Below the pieces are notes generated by a model that was not told the origin of the DNA, did not search any database, and worked only from the letters and a program-made list of their open reading frames with translations. The translations under genes and the position numbers were made by a program. Shown one piece after another: positions 15,072 through 22,535 of a stretch of 23,199 bases of DNA (its first letter is position 1; each line of letters opens with the position of its first letter). Origin of the DNA: an uncultured Treponema sp. (GTDB lineage: Bacteria > Spirochaetota > Spirochaetia > Treponematales > Treponemataceae); NCBI GenBank assembly GCA_937902445.1, contig CALELJ010000282.1, positions 1 to 23,199 on the forward strand, in the 5' to 3' direction.

Positions 15072-17249
15072 ATGATTTACGTTTTTATTAACATACTTAT
15101 TGGAGCAATCCTTGTCTTTCAGTCATTCAGAGTAGACCGTCTTTCAAACAAGCATCAGAGTTCCAGCAATCTTGTCAATCTGGTTCTCTTCAGCAGCGTT
15201 GTTTTCTTCTTTATGGCGCTTACTGTTTTCCTGACTCTCAAGGGAACAAGACAGTTTGCCCTCATCGCCGGTAGAACGACATTCATGCTCATGGGCTGGC
15301 TTTCGGTTTCATGCTGTGACTATCTTCTCCTGTATCCAAACCACAATAAGACAGGCTTCATGAGATTCCTCAAGGGGCTTCTTTATATTGCGGCTCTCTA
15401 CATCGTGTTCTTTGCACCGAATGGCCTCAACCTTTTTGAATATTCTTCTACAGGATTTGATATTGTTTCAGGCCTTGCAATTGGCGGAAAATTTGGATAT
15501 TCACTCAGACTTACATGGCTCAACATCTACAACATGCTGTATAGAGTAATCTTCCCTGGATTCATTTCACTTATGATTCTCGTAAGGGCAGAAAACTCTG
15601 AGACAAAGCTCATGAAGCAGAACATCATCAGCAATGTGCTTGGTGTAATGCTTTCCTGGGCAGCATTCTGGTATCTTTCAAACTGTGCTGTCTATATGCC
15701 TTACATCAATGCTATTACTCCGGTTGGATATCTTCCGATGCTCTATATCTTCATCAGGATAAACGACAATGATGAAGTTACGGACGTTCGCGGTGTAATG
15801 CGTGCCTGTGTTCGTTTCATGCTGAGATTTGCAATTCCTATTCTTCTCATTGGCGGTGGATTCATCATTATCCAGAGCCTGAAAGACATCAATTCACTTC
15901 TTTTCAGCGGAGCTCTTCTTGTCATCGTTCTTGTCGTTGTTCTTTTTGAAACGATGATGCACAAGAAATTTGAAAAGTCTGAACTGTTCCGTGCAAAGCG
16001 CTATGCCGAAAGCTTTGAGCAGGATATTACAGCCCTCGACTTTTCACGCAGCCCGCAGGAAATCACAGGTGATGTTTTCAGGATCTTTAAAAAGTATCTT
16101 GGCACCACATCCATGAAAATTGTTATGGACGACGGAACTGGGCGCCTCTCAGTAGTTTATTCTTCTGACGACAATACTAACGTGGAGATTCCTTTTGAAC
16201 ATGCCACAGGTGATGCCATCATGAACGCACACCGTCAGGTAATTTTCCGTGAGCAGATTACAAGGCATGGATCTCTTTCCGCAATCAAGGGAAAACTCAA
16301 TACTCTTTTCAACGGGACAAATACAGATGCGCTCATCATGCTCAATGAAGGACGGAACTTCATCGGTCTCATCCTTCTCGGACCAAAGGCAAGCGGCAAC
16401 ATCTATTCCGAATACGATTATGATGTCTTCAACAAGTATTATTCAAACCTTTTCGTAGTTGGATATTATGTAAAGAACATCATGAATGAATCTGTTGTTG
16501 GTACTGTTAACCGCGAAATCCGCATGTCTGGACAGATCATTACATCCATCCAGGAAAACATGGATCTCATCAAGAGCAAGAAGGTTGATGCCGGTTATCT
16601 TATGATTCCTGCCCACAACATTGGTGGTGAATTCGTTGATATGATCCGTCTTACGGATACACGACATATCTTCATCATCGGTGCCCTTTCTGGTAAGGGT
16701 ATCGCAGCTTCCATGAGCATGGTCATCCTTAAGTCCATCATCCGTACTTATCTTGCTGAGACAACGGACTTCAAGAAACTTGTCGCAAAGGTAAACGTGT
16801 TCATCCGTGATTCCCTTCCAAAGGGAACGTTCTTTGCAGGTATCTTCGGTCTTCTTGATTTCAATACTGATACTCTTTATTACATCAACTGTGGATCTCC
16901 TGCACTTTATGTCTATACACGTGCCTACAACAACGTCATTGAAGTTCAGGGTGAAGGCCACATTCTTGGTTTCGTAAAGGATATTACACCTCTCCTTAAG
17001 GTAAAGAAAGTCAAGCTTGCTGAAGGCGACATCATCATGTCTGTTACAGACGGAATCCTTGATACAAAATCCCTTCGCGGTGATATTTTTGGTAAGTCCA
17101 GAACACAGACAGCACTTATGGACAACTCAGGTTATCCGGCAGAAAAGATGACGAAATTTGCCTACGAGGTTCTTGTAGACTTTGCCTCAAAGGAATTGGA
17201 AAACGATGTTACCATGCTTGTAATCAAGTATCTTGGAAACAAGGCGTAA
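15072..17249 (+). CDS. Polytopic SpoIIE-type protein, probable pseudophosphatase
   Basis: A 725-residue protein with about eight or nine N-terminal membrane segments between residues 1 and 297, a GAF-like middle region (about 320-470) and a C-terminal SpoIIE/PP2C fold (about 490-725). The fold is recognisable from LSGKGIAASMSM, TDGILD with Asp660 and NDVTMLVIKY with Asp712. Two metal-binding positions are changed, however. The usual GGDxxD is GGEFVD (Glu520 for Asp), and the usual GDVSGKG is GALSGKG, with Ala538 replacing the Asp that bridges both metals in PP2C enzymes. It is therefore probably inactive or strongly altered and may serve as a sensor or regulator of the upstream phosphatase. 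GAGG lies inside the end of the previous gene. The membrane part resembles 7TM-type sensor modules. Confidence 0.85.
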   Translation: MIYVFINILIGAILVFQSFRVDRLSNKHQSSSNLVNLVLFSSVVFFFMALTVFLTLKGTRQFALIAGRTTFMLMGWLSVSCCDYLLLYPNHNKTGFMRFLKGLLYIAALYIVFFAPNGLNLFEYSSTGFDIVSGLAIGGKFGYSLRLTWLNIYNMLYRVIFPGFISLMILVRAENSETKLMKQNIISNVLGVMLSWAAFWYLSNCAVYMPYINAITPVGYLPMLYIFIRINDNDEVTDVRGVMRACVRFMLRFAIPILLIGGGFIIIQSLKDINSLLFSGALLVIVLVVVLFETMMHKKFEKSELFRAKRYAESFEQDITALDFSRSPQEITGDVFRIFKKYLGTTSMKIVMDDGTGRLSVVYSSDDNTNVEIPFEHATGDAIMNAHRQVIFREQITRHGSLSAIKGKLNTLFNGTNTDALIMLNEGRNFIGLILLGPKASGNIYSEYDYDVFNKYYSNLFVVGYYVKNIMNESVVGTVNREIRMSGQIITSIQENMDLIKSKKVDAGYLMIPAHNIGGEFVDMIRLTDTRHIFIIGALSGKGIAASMSMVILKSIIRTYLAETTDFKKLVAKVNVFIRDSLPKGTFFAGIFGLLDFNTDTLYYINCGSPALYVYTRAYNNVIEVQGEGHILGFVKDITPLLKVKKVKLAEGDIIMSVTDGILDTKSLRGDIFGKSRTQTALMDNSGYPAEKMTKFAYEVLVDFASKELENDVTMLVIKYLGNKA

Positions 17250-17265
17250 TAGGGGGAATTGCTAA

Positions 17266-17598
17266 ATGGATCAGTTGACATTGCGCGAAAAAGTCGGCGT
17301 TAACTATATGCTTCTTGAGCTTTCAGGTACATTCAATTCGAATACCTGCGTCGAGCTTCAGCAGAAGGTAAACCAGTACATCATAGATTCAAACGTTGTT
17401 CTTGATATGGAACAGGTTACCCAGATTGATTCGTCGGGAGTCGGAATTATAATCGCCGGACACAATGACGGTGAGGAATATGATACGAGACTCTTTGTCA
17501 TGAATCCGTCGGAGTCTACGAGAATAGCACTTAATAAAACAGGGTTCTTCGACCTGTTCCACATAATACATTCCGTGACTGAGGTTGCAGATGTTTAG
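17266..17598 (+). CDS. STAS-domain anti-sigma-factor antagonist (SpoIIAA/RsbV-like)
   Basis: A 110-residue single STAS domain. The core IDSSGVGIIIAG carries the conserved Asp55-Ser56-Ser57-Gly58; Ser57 matches the serine phosphorylated by anti-sigma kinases in SpoIIAA/RsbV. In known systems the phosphorylated form is inactive, a SpoIIE-type phosphatase reactivates it, and it then sequesters the kinase to free a sigma factor or another partner. Its place directly after two SpoIIE-type proteins makes them its likely partners. A run of G (17252-17256) about 9 nt upstream serves as ribosome site. No RsbW-type kinase gene is in the window. The last codons overlap the next gene by 8 nt. Confidence 0.93.
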   Translation: MDQLTLREKVGVNYMLLELSGTFNSNTCVELQQKVNQYIIDSNVVLDMEQVTQIDSSGVGIIIAGHNDGEEYDTRLFVMNPSESTRIALNKTGFFDLFHIIHSVTEVADV

Positions 17599-18445
17599 CT
17601 TTAAAGCTGGTGCCGCATTGCTCACAGGGCTTTGTGGCCTTTCTTTTTTATGCTGTGGTTGTACTAAAAAAGCCTATGCAGAAACGGCCGCGGAAAAAAG
17701 TTCCGTAGAAAGAAAAATTGCTGACAGAAAAGTTTCAAGCCTTGATCTTGTGCTTTCAAAAATGAATCCAAGGTCTGCTGAACTTTGCAGGAACATCAGC
17801 GAAAACAGTGCTGAATTTCTTGGCGATCTTGAGGTTCTGCTTGCGGAAGAAAAATCTTTCCGTAGTGATGACAAGAGCCTGTTTTTTTTAATCGATAAGA
17901 AACACAAGGCCGAAAAAAACTATGTGCCAAAGGACCTTATTGAGCTTAAGGCAAACGAATATTTCAATCTGAACAAAAAGGGAATGTTCATCCGCCCGGA
18001 AGCTCTCGATGCCTTAAAGAAAATGTCCCTTGGTGCAAAACGCGACGGCATAACGCTTCTTGTAAGTTCCGTGTACCGCTCCTATGAATATCAGGACAAT
18101 CTTTTCAATTACTGGGTCAGTGTTGACGGGCTTGAAGAGGCGGAACGTGAAAGCGCTCGTCCTGGAACAAGCCAGCATCAGCTTGCGACTGCAGTTGACT
18201 TTGGCAGCATCAGTGATGATTTTGATCAGACGAGAATGGGGCAGTGGGTGTATGAAAATGCCGCTGACTATGGATGGTCCCTTTCATTTCCTAAAGGATA
18301 CGAGGATGTTACAGGCTACCGCTGGGAATGCTGGCACTTCCGCTATGTTGGTGTAAATGCATGCCGTTTCCAGAAAAAATGGTTTGGCGATGTCCAGCAG
18401 TTCATGCTTGAATTTCTTTATGAATGGAAGAATTGCGTAGACTAG
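17591..18445 (+). CDS. VanY-type D-alanyl-D-alanine carboxypeptidase, probable lipoprotein
   Basis: A 284-residue exported protein. The N terminus has a hydrophobic signal (about 5-20) ending in LCCGC; Cys24 after Gly23 fits a relaxed spirochaete lipobox. The C-terminal VanY (peptidase M15B) domain has SVYRSYEYQ, SQHQLATAVDF with zinc ligands His196 and Asp203, and WECWHFRYVG with catalytic Glu246 and zinc ligand His249. It should trim terminal D-Ala from peptidoglycan stem peptides in the periplasm. The ATG at 17591 has GAGGT (17581-17585) upstream and overlaps the STAS gene by 8 nt, so translation is coupled; an in-frame TTG at 17585 is less likely. The link of a wall hydrolase to a partner-switching operon is notable. 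A strong terminator follows. Confidence 0.88.
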   Translation: MFSFKAGAALLTGLCGLSFLCCGCTKKAYAETAAEKSSVERKIADRKVSSLDLVLSKMNPRSAELCRNISENSAEFLGDLEVLLAEEKSFRSDDKSLFFLIDKKHKAEKNYVPKDLIELKANEYFNLNKKGMFIRPEALDALKKMSLGAKRDGITLLVSSVYRSYEYQDNLFNYWVSVDGLEEAERESARPGTSQHQLATAVDFGSISDDFDQTRMGQWVYENAADYGWSLSFPKGYEDVTGYRWECWHFRYVGVNACRFQKKWFGDVQQFMLEFLYEWKNCVD

Positions 18446-18452
18446 TTTAATG

Positions 18453-18486
18453 AAGGCCGTTGTCTTTTTGATGACGGCTTTTTTTT
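18453..18486 (+). terminator. Intrinsic terminator of the phosphatase-STAS-vanY operon
   Basis: A 9-bp stem (18456-18464 with 18470-18478, two G-U pairs) closes TTTTT and is followed by eight T. Confidence 0.87.
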
Positions 18487-18499
18487 ATTTGCTTCCATA

Positions 18500-18528
18500 T
18501 TCCAATTTGTTATTTTTTTCACTATACT
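18500..18528 (+). promoter_or_regulatory. Candidate lysS promoter
   Basis: TATACT (18523-18528) ends 10 nt before the lysS ATG; TTCCAA (18500-18505) is a weak -35 at 17 bp. The predicted start near 18535 leaves a leader of only a few bases and no ribosome site. Confidence 0.5.
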
Positions 18529-18538
18529 CTATTCCATT

Positions 18539-20167
18539 ATGTCTAGAGATGTTAAAGAATTGTGCCACTGGGCTGACCAGCAGGCTGCTAAGATTATCAA
18601 GGAAAAGGGTGACCTGGATTCTTACACTTGTGCTTCAGGTATTACTCCTTCAGGAACAGTTCATATCGGTAACTTCCGTGAGATCATCACTGTAGATCTC
18701 GTTGTCCGTGCAATGCGCGATCGCGGCAAGAATGTTCGCTTCATCTATTCATGGGATGACTATGATGTATTCCGCAAGGTTCCAGGCAACATGCCAAAGC
18801 CGGAAGAACTTGAAAAATATCTCCGCTATCCAATTACATCGGTACCGGATACTTTCGGTCGTGATGAAAACTATGCGCGCCATCATGAAGTTGACATTGA
18901 AAAGCAGCTTCCACGCGTTGGAATCCATCCTGAATTCCTCTACCAGTCAGAACGCTATCGTGCAAACCGCTATGCAGAAGGAATGAAGAACGCACTTCAG
19001 AACCGTGAGCTTATCAAGGAATGTCTCAACCATTACCGCGACGACGAGCACAAGATGAAGCCGGAGGATGTTTACTGGCCAACAGCAATTTTCTGCGGTA
19101 AGTGCAATAAGGATACAACTGAAATCACAGGCTACGACGGAGAATACGGTGTAAGCTACAAGTGTGAATGCGGCTGCGAAGAAACAGTAGATATCCGCAA
19201 GTTTGGCGGAATCAAGCTTGGCTGGCGTGTTGACTGGCCTATGCGCTGGTCTGAAGAAAAAGTATGCTTTGAACCAGGCGGAAAGGATCACATCAGCCCG
19301 GGCGGATCTTACGATACTGCAAAACTTGTTTCAAAGAAGATTTACAACTGGGATGCTCCTGTTACAATGAAGTATGACTTCGTTAAGCTCAAGGGTGTTC
19401 CTGGAAAGATGTCATCTTCAAAGGGTAAGGTCATTTCCCTTGTTGATGCTCTTGAAGTTTATCAGCCTGAAGTTTTGCGCTACATCTTTGCACAGAACAA
19501 GGTTGACCACGAATTCTCCATCAGCTTTGATCTTGATGTTGTTACTGTTTACGAAGCATACGATAAGACAGAACGTCTTGTATGGGGCCTTGAGGAGCCA
19601 AAGGAAAAGGATCCTGCAAAGAAGGAATCAATCCTCCTGCGCGAAAAGAGAATCTATGAGCTTTCCCAGATTGAACCGGGCATGCCAAAGGTTCAGCCAT
19701 ATCAGGTTCCGTTCAGACTTTTGACAACTTTGCTCCAGACTTATGATGGAGATGTTGATGCAGTGATCGCTTCCCTCGGTGATGTAAAGCCGGAACAGGA
19801 AGAATGCCTCCGCCGCCGTTGTGCTTGCGCATGGTACTGGATCAACGAAAGTGCTCCTGACTGTGCTCCTGATTTCTGCTTCAAGCTCCGCAAGGACGGC
19901 TCAAAGGCAGAGGATATCACAGGCGACATGCTTACTGCGGTTAAACGTGTTCGTGATGAAGTTGTTCCTAAGGTTGGAACTTATGCCTTGGACAAGGAAT
20001 GCCAGCAGGCCATGTACGACATTGCTACAGAAATGGGGCTTGAATCAAAGGCTTTGTTTACTGCATTGTATCATGCCCTCATCGGAAAGGATCAGGGACC
20101 ACGCCTTGCAAACTTCATGAAGATTATCGGCAAGGAAAAGCTTGCAAAAATTTTGAGTGTTTACTAA
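18539..20167 (+). CDS. lysS: Class I lysyl-tRNA synthetase
   Basis: A 542-residue enzyme that charges tRNA-Lys. It is a class I synthetase, not the class II form most bacteria use: the HIGH-type motif is VHIGN (41-45, in TPSGTVHIGNFRE) and the KMSKS-type motif is KMSSSKG (290-296). A Cys-rich zinc-like segment (FCGKCNKDTTE, then KCECGCEE) lies in between, and a helical C-terminal anticodon-binding part follows. Class I LysRS in bacteria is typical of spirochaetes and some alphaproteobacteria, so it is the strongest taxonomic clue here. No Shine-Dalgarno precedes the ATG, and the -10 box is close, suggesting a leaderless mRNA. The gene is monocistronic, with its own terminator. Confidence 0.96.
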   Translation: MSRDVKELCHWADQQAAKIIKEKGDLDSYTCASGITPSGTVHIGNFREIITVDLVVRAMRDRGKNVRFIYSWDDYDVFRKVPGNMPKPEELEKYLRYPITSVPDTFGRDENYARHHEVDIEKQLPRVGIHPEFLYQSERYRANRYAEGMKNALQNRELIKECLNHYRDDEHKMKPEDVYWPTAIFCGKCNKDTTEITGYDGEYGVSYKCECGCEETVDIRKFGGIKLGWRVDWPMRWSEEKVCFEPGGKDHISPGGSYDTAKLVSKKIYNWDAPVTMKYDFVKLKGVPGKMSSSKGKVISLVDALEVYQPEVLRYIFAQNKVDHEFSISFDLDVVTVYEAYDKTERLVWGLEEPKEKDPAKKESILLREKRIYELSQIEPGMPKVQPYQVPFRLLTTLLQTYDGDVDAVIASLGDVKPEQEECLRRRCACAWYWINESAPDCAPDFCFKLRKDGSKAEDITGDMLTAVKRVRDEVVPKVGTYALDKECQQAMYDIATEMGLESKALFTALYHALIGKDQGPRLANFMKIIGKEKLAKILSVY

Positions 20168-20175
20168 ATAAAATA

Positions 20176-20208
20176 AAGGACCTGTGAAAACGGGTCCTTG
20201 TTTTTTTT
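20176..20208. terminator. Bidirectional terminator between lysS and the FAD oxidoreductase
   Basis: A 10-bp stem (20176-20185 with 20190-20199, one G-U) closes a GAAA loop and is followed by a run of eight T (20201-20208). In the opposite direction the stem is followed by TATTTTATTTAG, so it can end the minus-strand gene too. Confidence 0.9.
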
Positions 20209-20221
20209 ACGCACTTTATGT

Positions 20222-21706
20222 TCAGTTTTTATCAAGCCACCAGTGGTTGAAATCCTTACAGAGCAGCTGGCTTGCTTTTCTTGCAGACCTTAATGTAACA
20301 GGGAGTCCTCCCGGCATCTGAGACCTTTGTCCTTCAAAATACAATCCCTTTATTGTTCTTGATTTCAATGGATAGGCAAAAGCAGGTTTTCCCTTGCTCC
20401 ATATGCTCATCCATGAACCATGCCAGCTTGAACAGTATCTTTCATAAGTGAGTGGTGTTGCAAAGTCCGTTACCTGGATGTGGCCTTCAAGTTCCGGAAG
20501 GTAACGGCAGATGTTTGCAACAACCTTGTTGATATGTTCTTCTTTTAATGCCTTGTATGTTCCGTCTGCCTTTGCTTTTTTCCAATAGTCATAGCTGAAT
20601 CCGCTCAGTACGCAGGTAATGACGCTTGTTCCCTTTTTGCTGTAAAACTCGTTGCCGGCATAATTGTTCAGTCTTAGCTCTAAAAACTTTTCTCCACCCA
20701 GTTCAAGTGAATTATTTGTCGGGATGATAATGTTTTCTGGATACTGGCTTAAATCAACGTCTGCACCACAGGCAAAAAACATGCAGTTGCGGCTTGGATG
20801 ATAAGATTTCATTTCATTAATCCAGTTCTCTTCAAGCGGAATTTCAAAAAGATCTTCGACAGCCTTAAGTGTGTCCTGGGAAACCATTACGGCATCACAG
20901 GGAATGAAATCATTGTTTACAATCACTCCCTTTGTCTGGTTGTTTTCGACAACGACTTTCTGGATTTTGGATTTAAATAAAAGTTTTCCTCCAGCCTTCT
21001 CAAATTCCTTTACCATATTGTCAATCATGACTGACGAACCGCCATATGGGTTTCCGTAATCTCCGCGGCAAAATCCACCTAATGTATAAACAAGGCTGAG
21101 GGCATTGTAGGTTGTTCCTACAACTGAACGGAAAAGGTGTTGTATTCGTTCGTCTTTTATTGCAGCTATATATTCTTCGGCACTGGTGTTTTTTAGACTG
21201 TTTATCAGCAGTCCAGCATGCCACATTTTTATGAGTTTCTTTATGTCTGATTTCATCGGATGCCTTGTTTTGATTCCTCCAATGTCATCAATCGGCATAA
21301 ATACATTTTTGAAAATTTTTACATGAGTCATTATTTTTTTTATTGCTTTTTCGTCTTTGGGAGAAGCTTTTGCAAGTTCATGGATGGTTTTATCTATATC
21401 ACGGTAGAGGGATATGGAAGACTTGCCGTCATAATATGTGTAGAAAGGATCTCTGAAATGTATAGGATTGTTTTCGTTCAAGGCGCCGCATTCTTTCCAG
21501 ACCCTGTAAAGCGGAACGTCAGGATTGGAACCGGTAAGCCAGTGCATTCCGCCTTCAAATCTATACCCCTTGCGTTCCCATCCCTGGGAAAGGCCACCGG
21601 GAATTGTATGCTGCTCAAAAACAGTTACGTCGAAACCGCTTTTTGAAAGAAACACTCCGCTTGCAAGTCCGGAAAATCCGGCACCAATGATGAAAATTTT
21701 TTCCAT
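20222..21706 (-). CDS. CrtI/RetSat-like NAD(P)/FAD-dependent oxidoreductase
   Basis: A 494-residue flavoprotein of the phytoene desaturase / carotenoid-retinoid oxidoreductase superfamily. The N-terminal dinucleotide-binding fold reads IIGAGFSGLASG (7-18), with Glu31 at the end of the second strand to bind the FAD ribose and PGGLSQGWERKGYRFEGG after it. The C terminus has the matching FAD segment GLYFEGQRSQMPGGLPVTL. No phytoene synthase or other carotenoid gene is near, so carotenoid synthesis cannot be claimed; it may act on another isoprenoid, lipid or quinone. It is a single-gene unit, with a -10-like box 6 nt upstream, no Shine-Dalgarno and a palindrome in its promoter region. The family is sure, the substrate unknown. 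Confidence 0.85.
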   Translation of the reverse strand: MEKIFIIGAGFSGLASGVFLSKSGFDVTVFEQHTIPGGLSQGWERKGYRFEGGMHWLTGSNPDVPLYRVWKECGALNENNPIHFRDPFYTYYDGKSSISLYRDIDKTIHELAKASPKDEKAIKKIMTHVKIFKNVFMPIDDIGGIKTRHPMKSDIKKLIKMWHAGLLINSLKNTSAEEYIAAIKDERIQHLFRSVVGTTYNALSLVYTLGGFCRGDYGNPYGGSSVMIDNMVKEFEKAGGKLLFKSKIQKVVVENNQTKGVIVNNDFIPCDAVMVSQDTLKAVEDLFEIPLEENWINEMKSYHPSRNCMFFACGADVDLSQYPENIIIPTNNSLELGGEKFLELRLNNYAGNEFYSKKGTSVITCVLSGFSYDYWKKAKADGTYKALKEEHINKVVANICRYLPELEGHIQVTDFATPLTYERYCSSWHGSWMSIWSKGKPAFAYPLKSRTIKGLYFEGQRSQMPGGLPVTLRSARKASQLLCKDFNHWWLDKN

Positions 21707-21712
21707 AAGTAG

Positions 21713-21718
21713 ATTGTA
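21713..21718 (-). promoter_or_regulatory. Candidate -10 box of the FAD oxidoreductase gene
   Basis: On the minus strand TACAAT (21718-21713) ends 6 nt before the ATG at 21706, so a start 7 nt away would fall on the start codon. The -35 is not clear. Confidence 0.4.
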
Positions 21719-21723
21719 AGATG

Positions 21724-21735
21724 TTTGTATACAAA
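21724..21735. promoter_or_regulatory. 12-bp palindrome TTTGTATACAAA, candidate operator
   Basis: A perfect palindrome just upstream of the -10-like box of the FAD oxidoreductase gene, placed where a regulator could control it. The cognate protein is unknown. Confidence 0.4.
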
Positions 21736-21775
21736 AGGAAAGAAAAAAAAGAAATCTTTATTTCAAGCAATATTA

Positions 21776-21787
21776 TAATCCGGATTA
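21776..21787. promoter_or_regulatory. 12-bp palindrome TAATCCGGATTA
   Basis: A second perfect palindrome in the divergent oxidoreductase-fur gap, overlapping a TATAAT (21774-21779). It lies upstream of the fur -35 and may be an activator or repressor site. No regulator can be named. Confidence 0.35.
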
Positions 21788-21801
21788 GGAAAAGACACTC
21801 A

Positions 21802-21829
21802 TTGACATTTTGTATGCCGATGTGATAAA
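21802..21829 (+). promoter_or_regulatory. Promoter of the Fur-family gene
   Basis: A perfect TTGACA (21802-21807) is followed after 16 bp by GATAAA (21824-21829), with TG one base before it (an extended -10). The start would be near 21836, immediately before the GTG. Confidence 0.6.
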
Positions 21830-21846
21830 TTGCAACCGTGTTGCAA
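21830..21846. promoter_or_regulatory. Candidate autoregulatory operator TTGCAAC-N3-GTTGCAA
   Basis: A perfect 7-3-7 inverted repeat covers the predicted transcription start and the GTG start codon of the Fur-family gene. Its size and place suit binding by a Fur-family dimer, so autoregulation is a natural guess. It is unlike the classical Fur box. Confidence 0.5.
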
Positions 21847-22251
21847 AAGTCTTATCATACAAAAACATCTGATCTCATTTCCCAATTTGTTGAAGCAAAA
21901 AAAGAACAGAATTTTACCGCGGGGGATATTTTGGAGTTTCTGAAAGAAAAAGGTGTTGATGTAAATAAGACAACGGTGTACAGAAATCTTGACAGGATGA
22001 CGGAAAATGGTCTGCTGATAAAGCATAAGTCGATGATTTCTGATGGCTTCATATATCAGGTTTCAAAAGAAGAAAATCATTGCGAAGATCATATTCACTT
22101 TCAATGCAGAAAATGTGGCGCAATAGTTCATCTTTCGGATGAAAGAACCGGTGAATATCTGGAATCAATTTCAAAGGAACTTGGACTTGAGATTGATCTT
22201 AGGAATTCATCTTTTAATGGATTGTGTAAAAAATGCAGAATGAAAAAATAA
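21838..22251 (+). CDS. Fur-family metalloregulator, possibly Zur
   Basis: A 137-residue Fur-superfamily repressor. The winged-helix DNA-binding domain includes the signature VNKTTVYRNLDRMTENGLL (42-60). The dimerisation domain has the His-rich stretch HCEDHIHFQC (81-90) and two CxxC pairs (Cys90/Cys93 and Cys130/Cys133) that bind a structural zinc. The GTG at 21838 is the best start: there is no in-frame ATG until residue 54, and the helix-turn-helix spacing needs these residues. No Shine-Dalgarno is present and the promoter predicts a near-leaderless mRNA. Fur, Zur and PerR cannot be separated from sequence alone; Zur is favoured because a Cys/His membrane protein and a COG0523 GTPase follow. 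Confidence 0.9.
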   Translation: MLQKSYHTKTSDLISQFVEAKKEQNFTAGDILEFLKEKGVDVNKTTVYRNLDRMTENGLLIKHKSMISDGFIYQVSKEENHCEDHIHFQCRKCGAIVHLSDERTGEYLESISKELGLEIDLRNSSFNGLCKKCRMKK

Positions 22252-22535
22252 CGGTGTCAAAAAGGCTGCTTGCCATTTTTGTACTTGCATTTTCAATTTT
22301 CTCCATCGCTTTCATCTCTATTGAAAGCAATCACCAGTGTGATGATGAATCCTGCCAGATATGCTATGTCCTGAATGTTGCGGAAGGGAATCTGAAACTT
22401 CTTTCTTTGTCTGCGGCATTTTTATTCATTCATAAATCTGCTTTCAATGTAACTAAAATATTTTCATTCAAACAGATCTGTTTTACTTTTAATACCGATA
22501 CTCTCATTTCAAGAAAAATCCGCATGAACAATTAG
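22233..22535 (+). CDS. Small membrane protein with H-x-C-x4-C-x2-C motif
   Basis: A 100-residue protein that overlaps the Fur-family gene by 19 nt. It has one strong hydrophobic segment (12-30), then the motif HQCDDESCQIC (His34, Cys36, Cys41, Cys44), and a second hydrophobic stretch (about 55-72). The ligand set could bind Zn2+ or a similar metal, probably outside the cytoplasm between the two segments. No named family is recognised with certainty; small proteins of this layout beside metal-uptake genes are seen in other bacteria, but that is from memory. The ATG at 22233 is used; a GTG at 22254 is an alternative. No Shine-Dalgarno is visible, so translation may be coupled to the gene before it. 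That it is a real gene is supported by its place, membrane segment and motif. Confidence 0.65.
   Translation: MQNEKITVSKRLLAIFVLAFSIFSIAFISIESNHQCDDESCQICYVLNVAEGNLKLLSLSAAFLFIHKSAFNVTKIFSFKQICFTFNTDTLISRKIRMNN

Noticed and set aside
21838..22251. Calling the regulator PerR or Fur outright
   Set aside because: The residues that separate Fur, Zur and PerR cannot be judged safely by eye; only the neighbours favour Zur.
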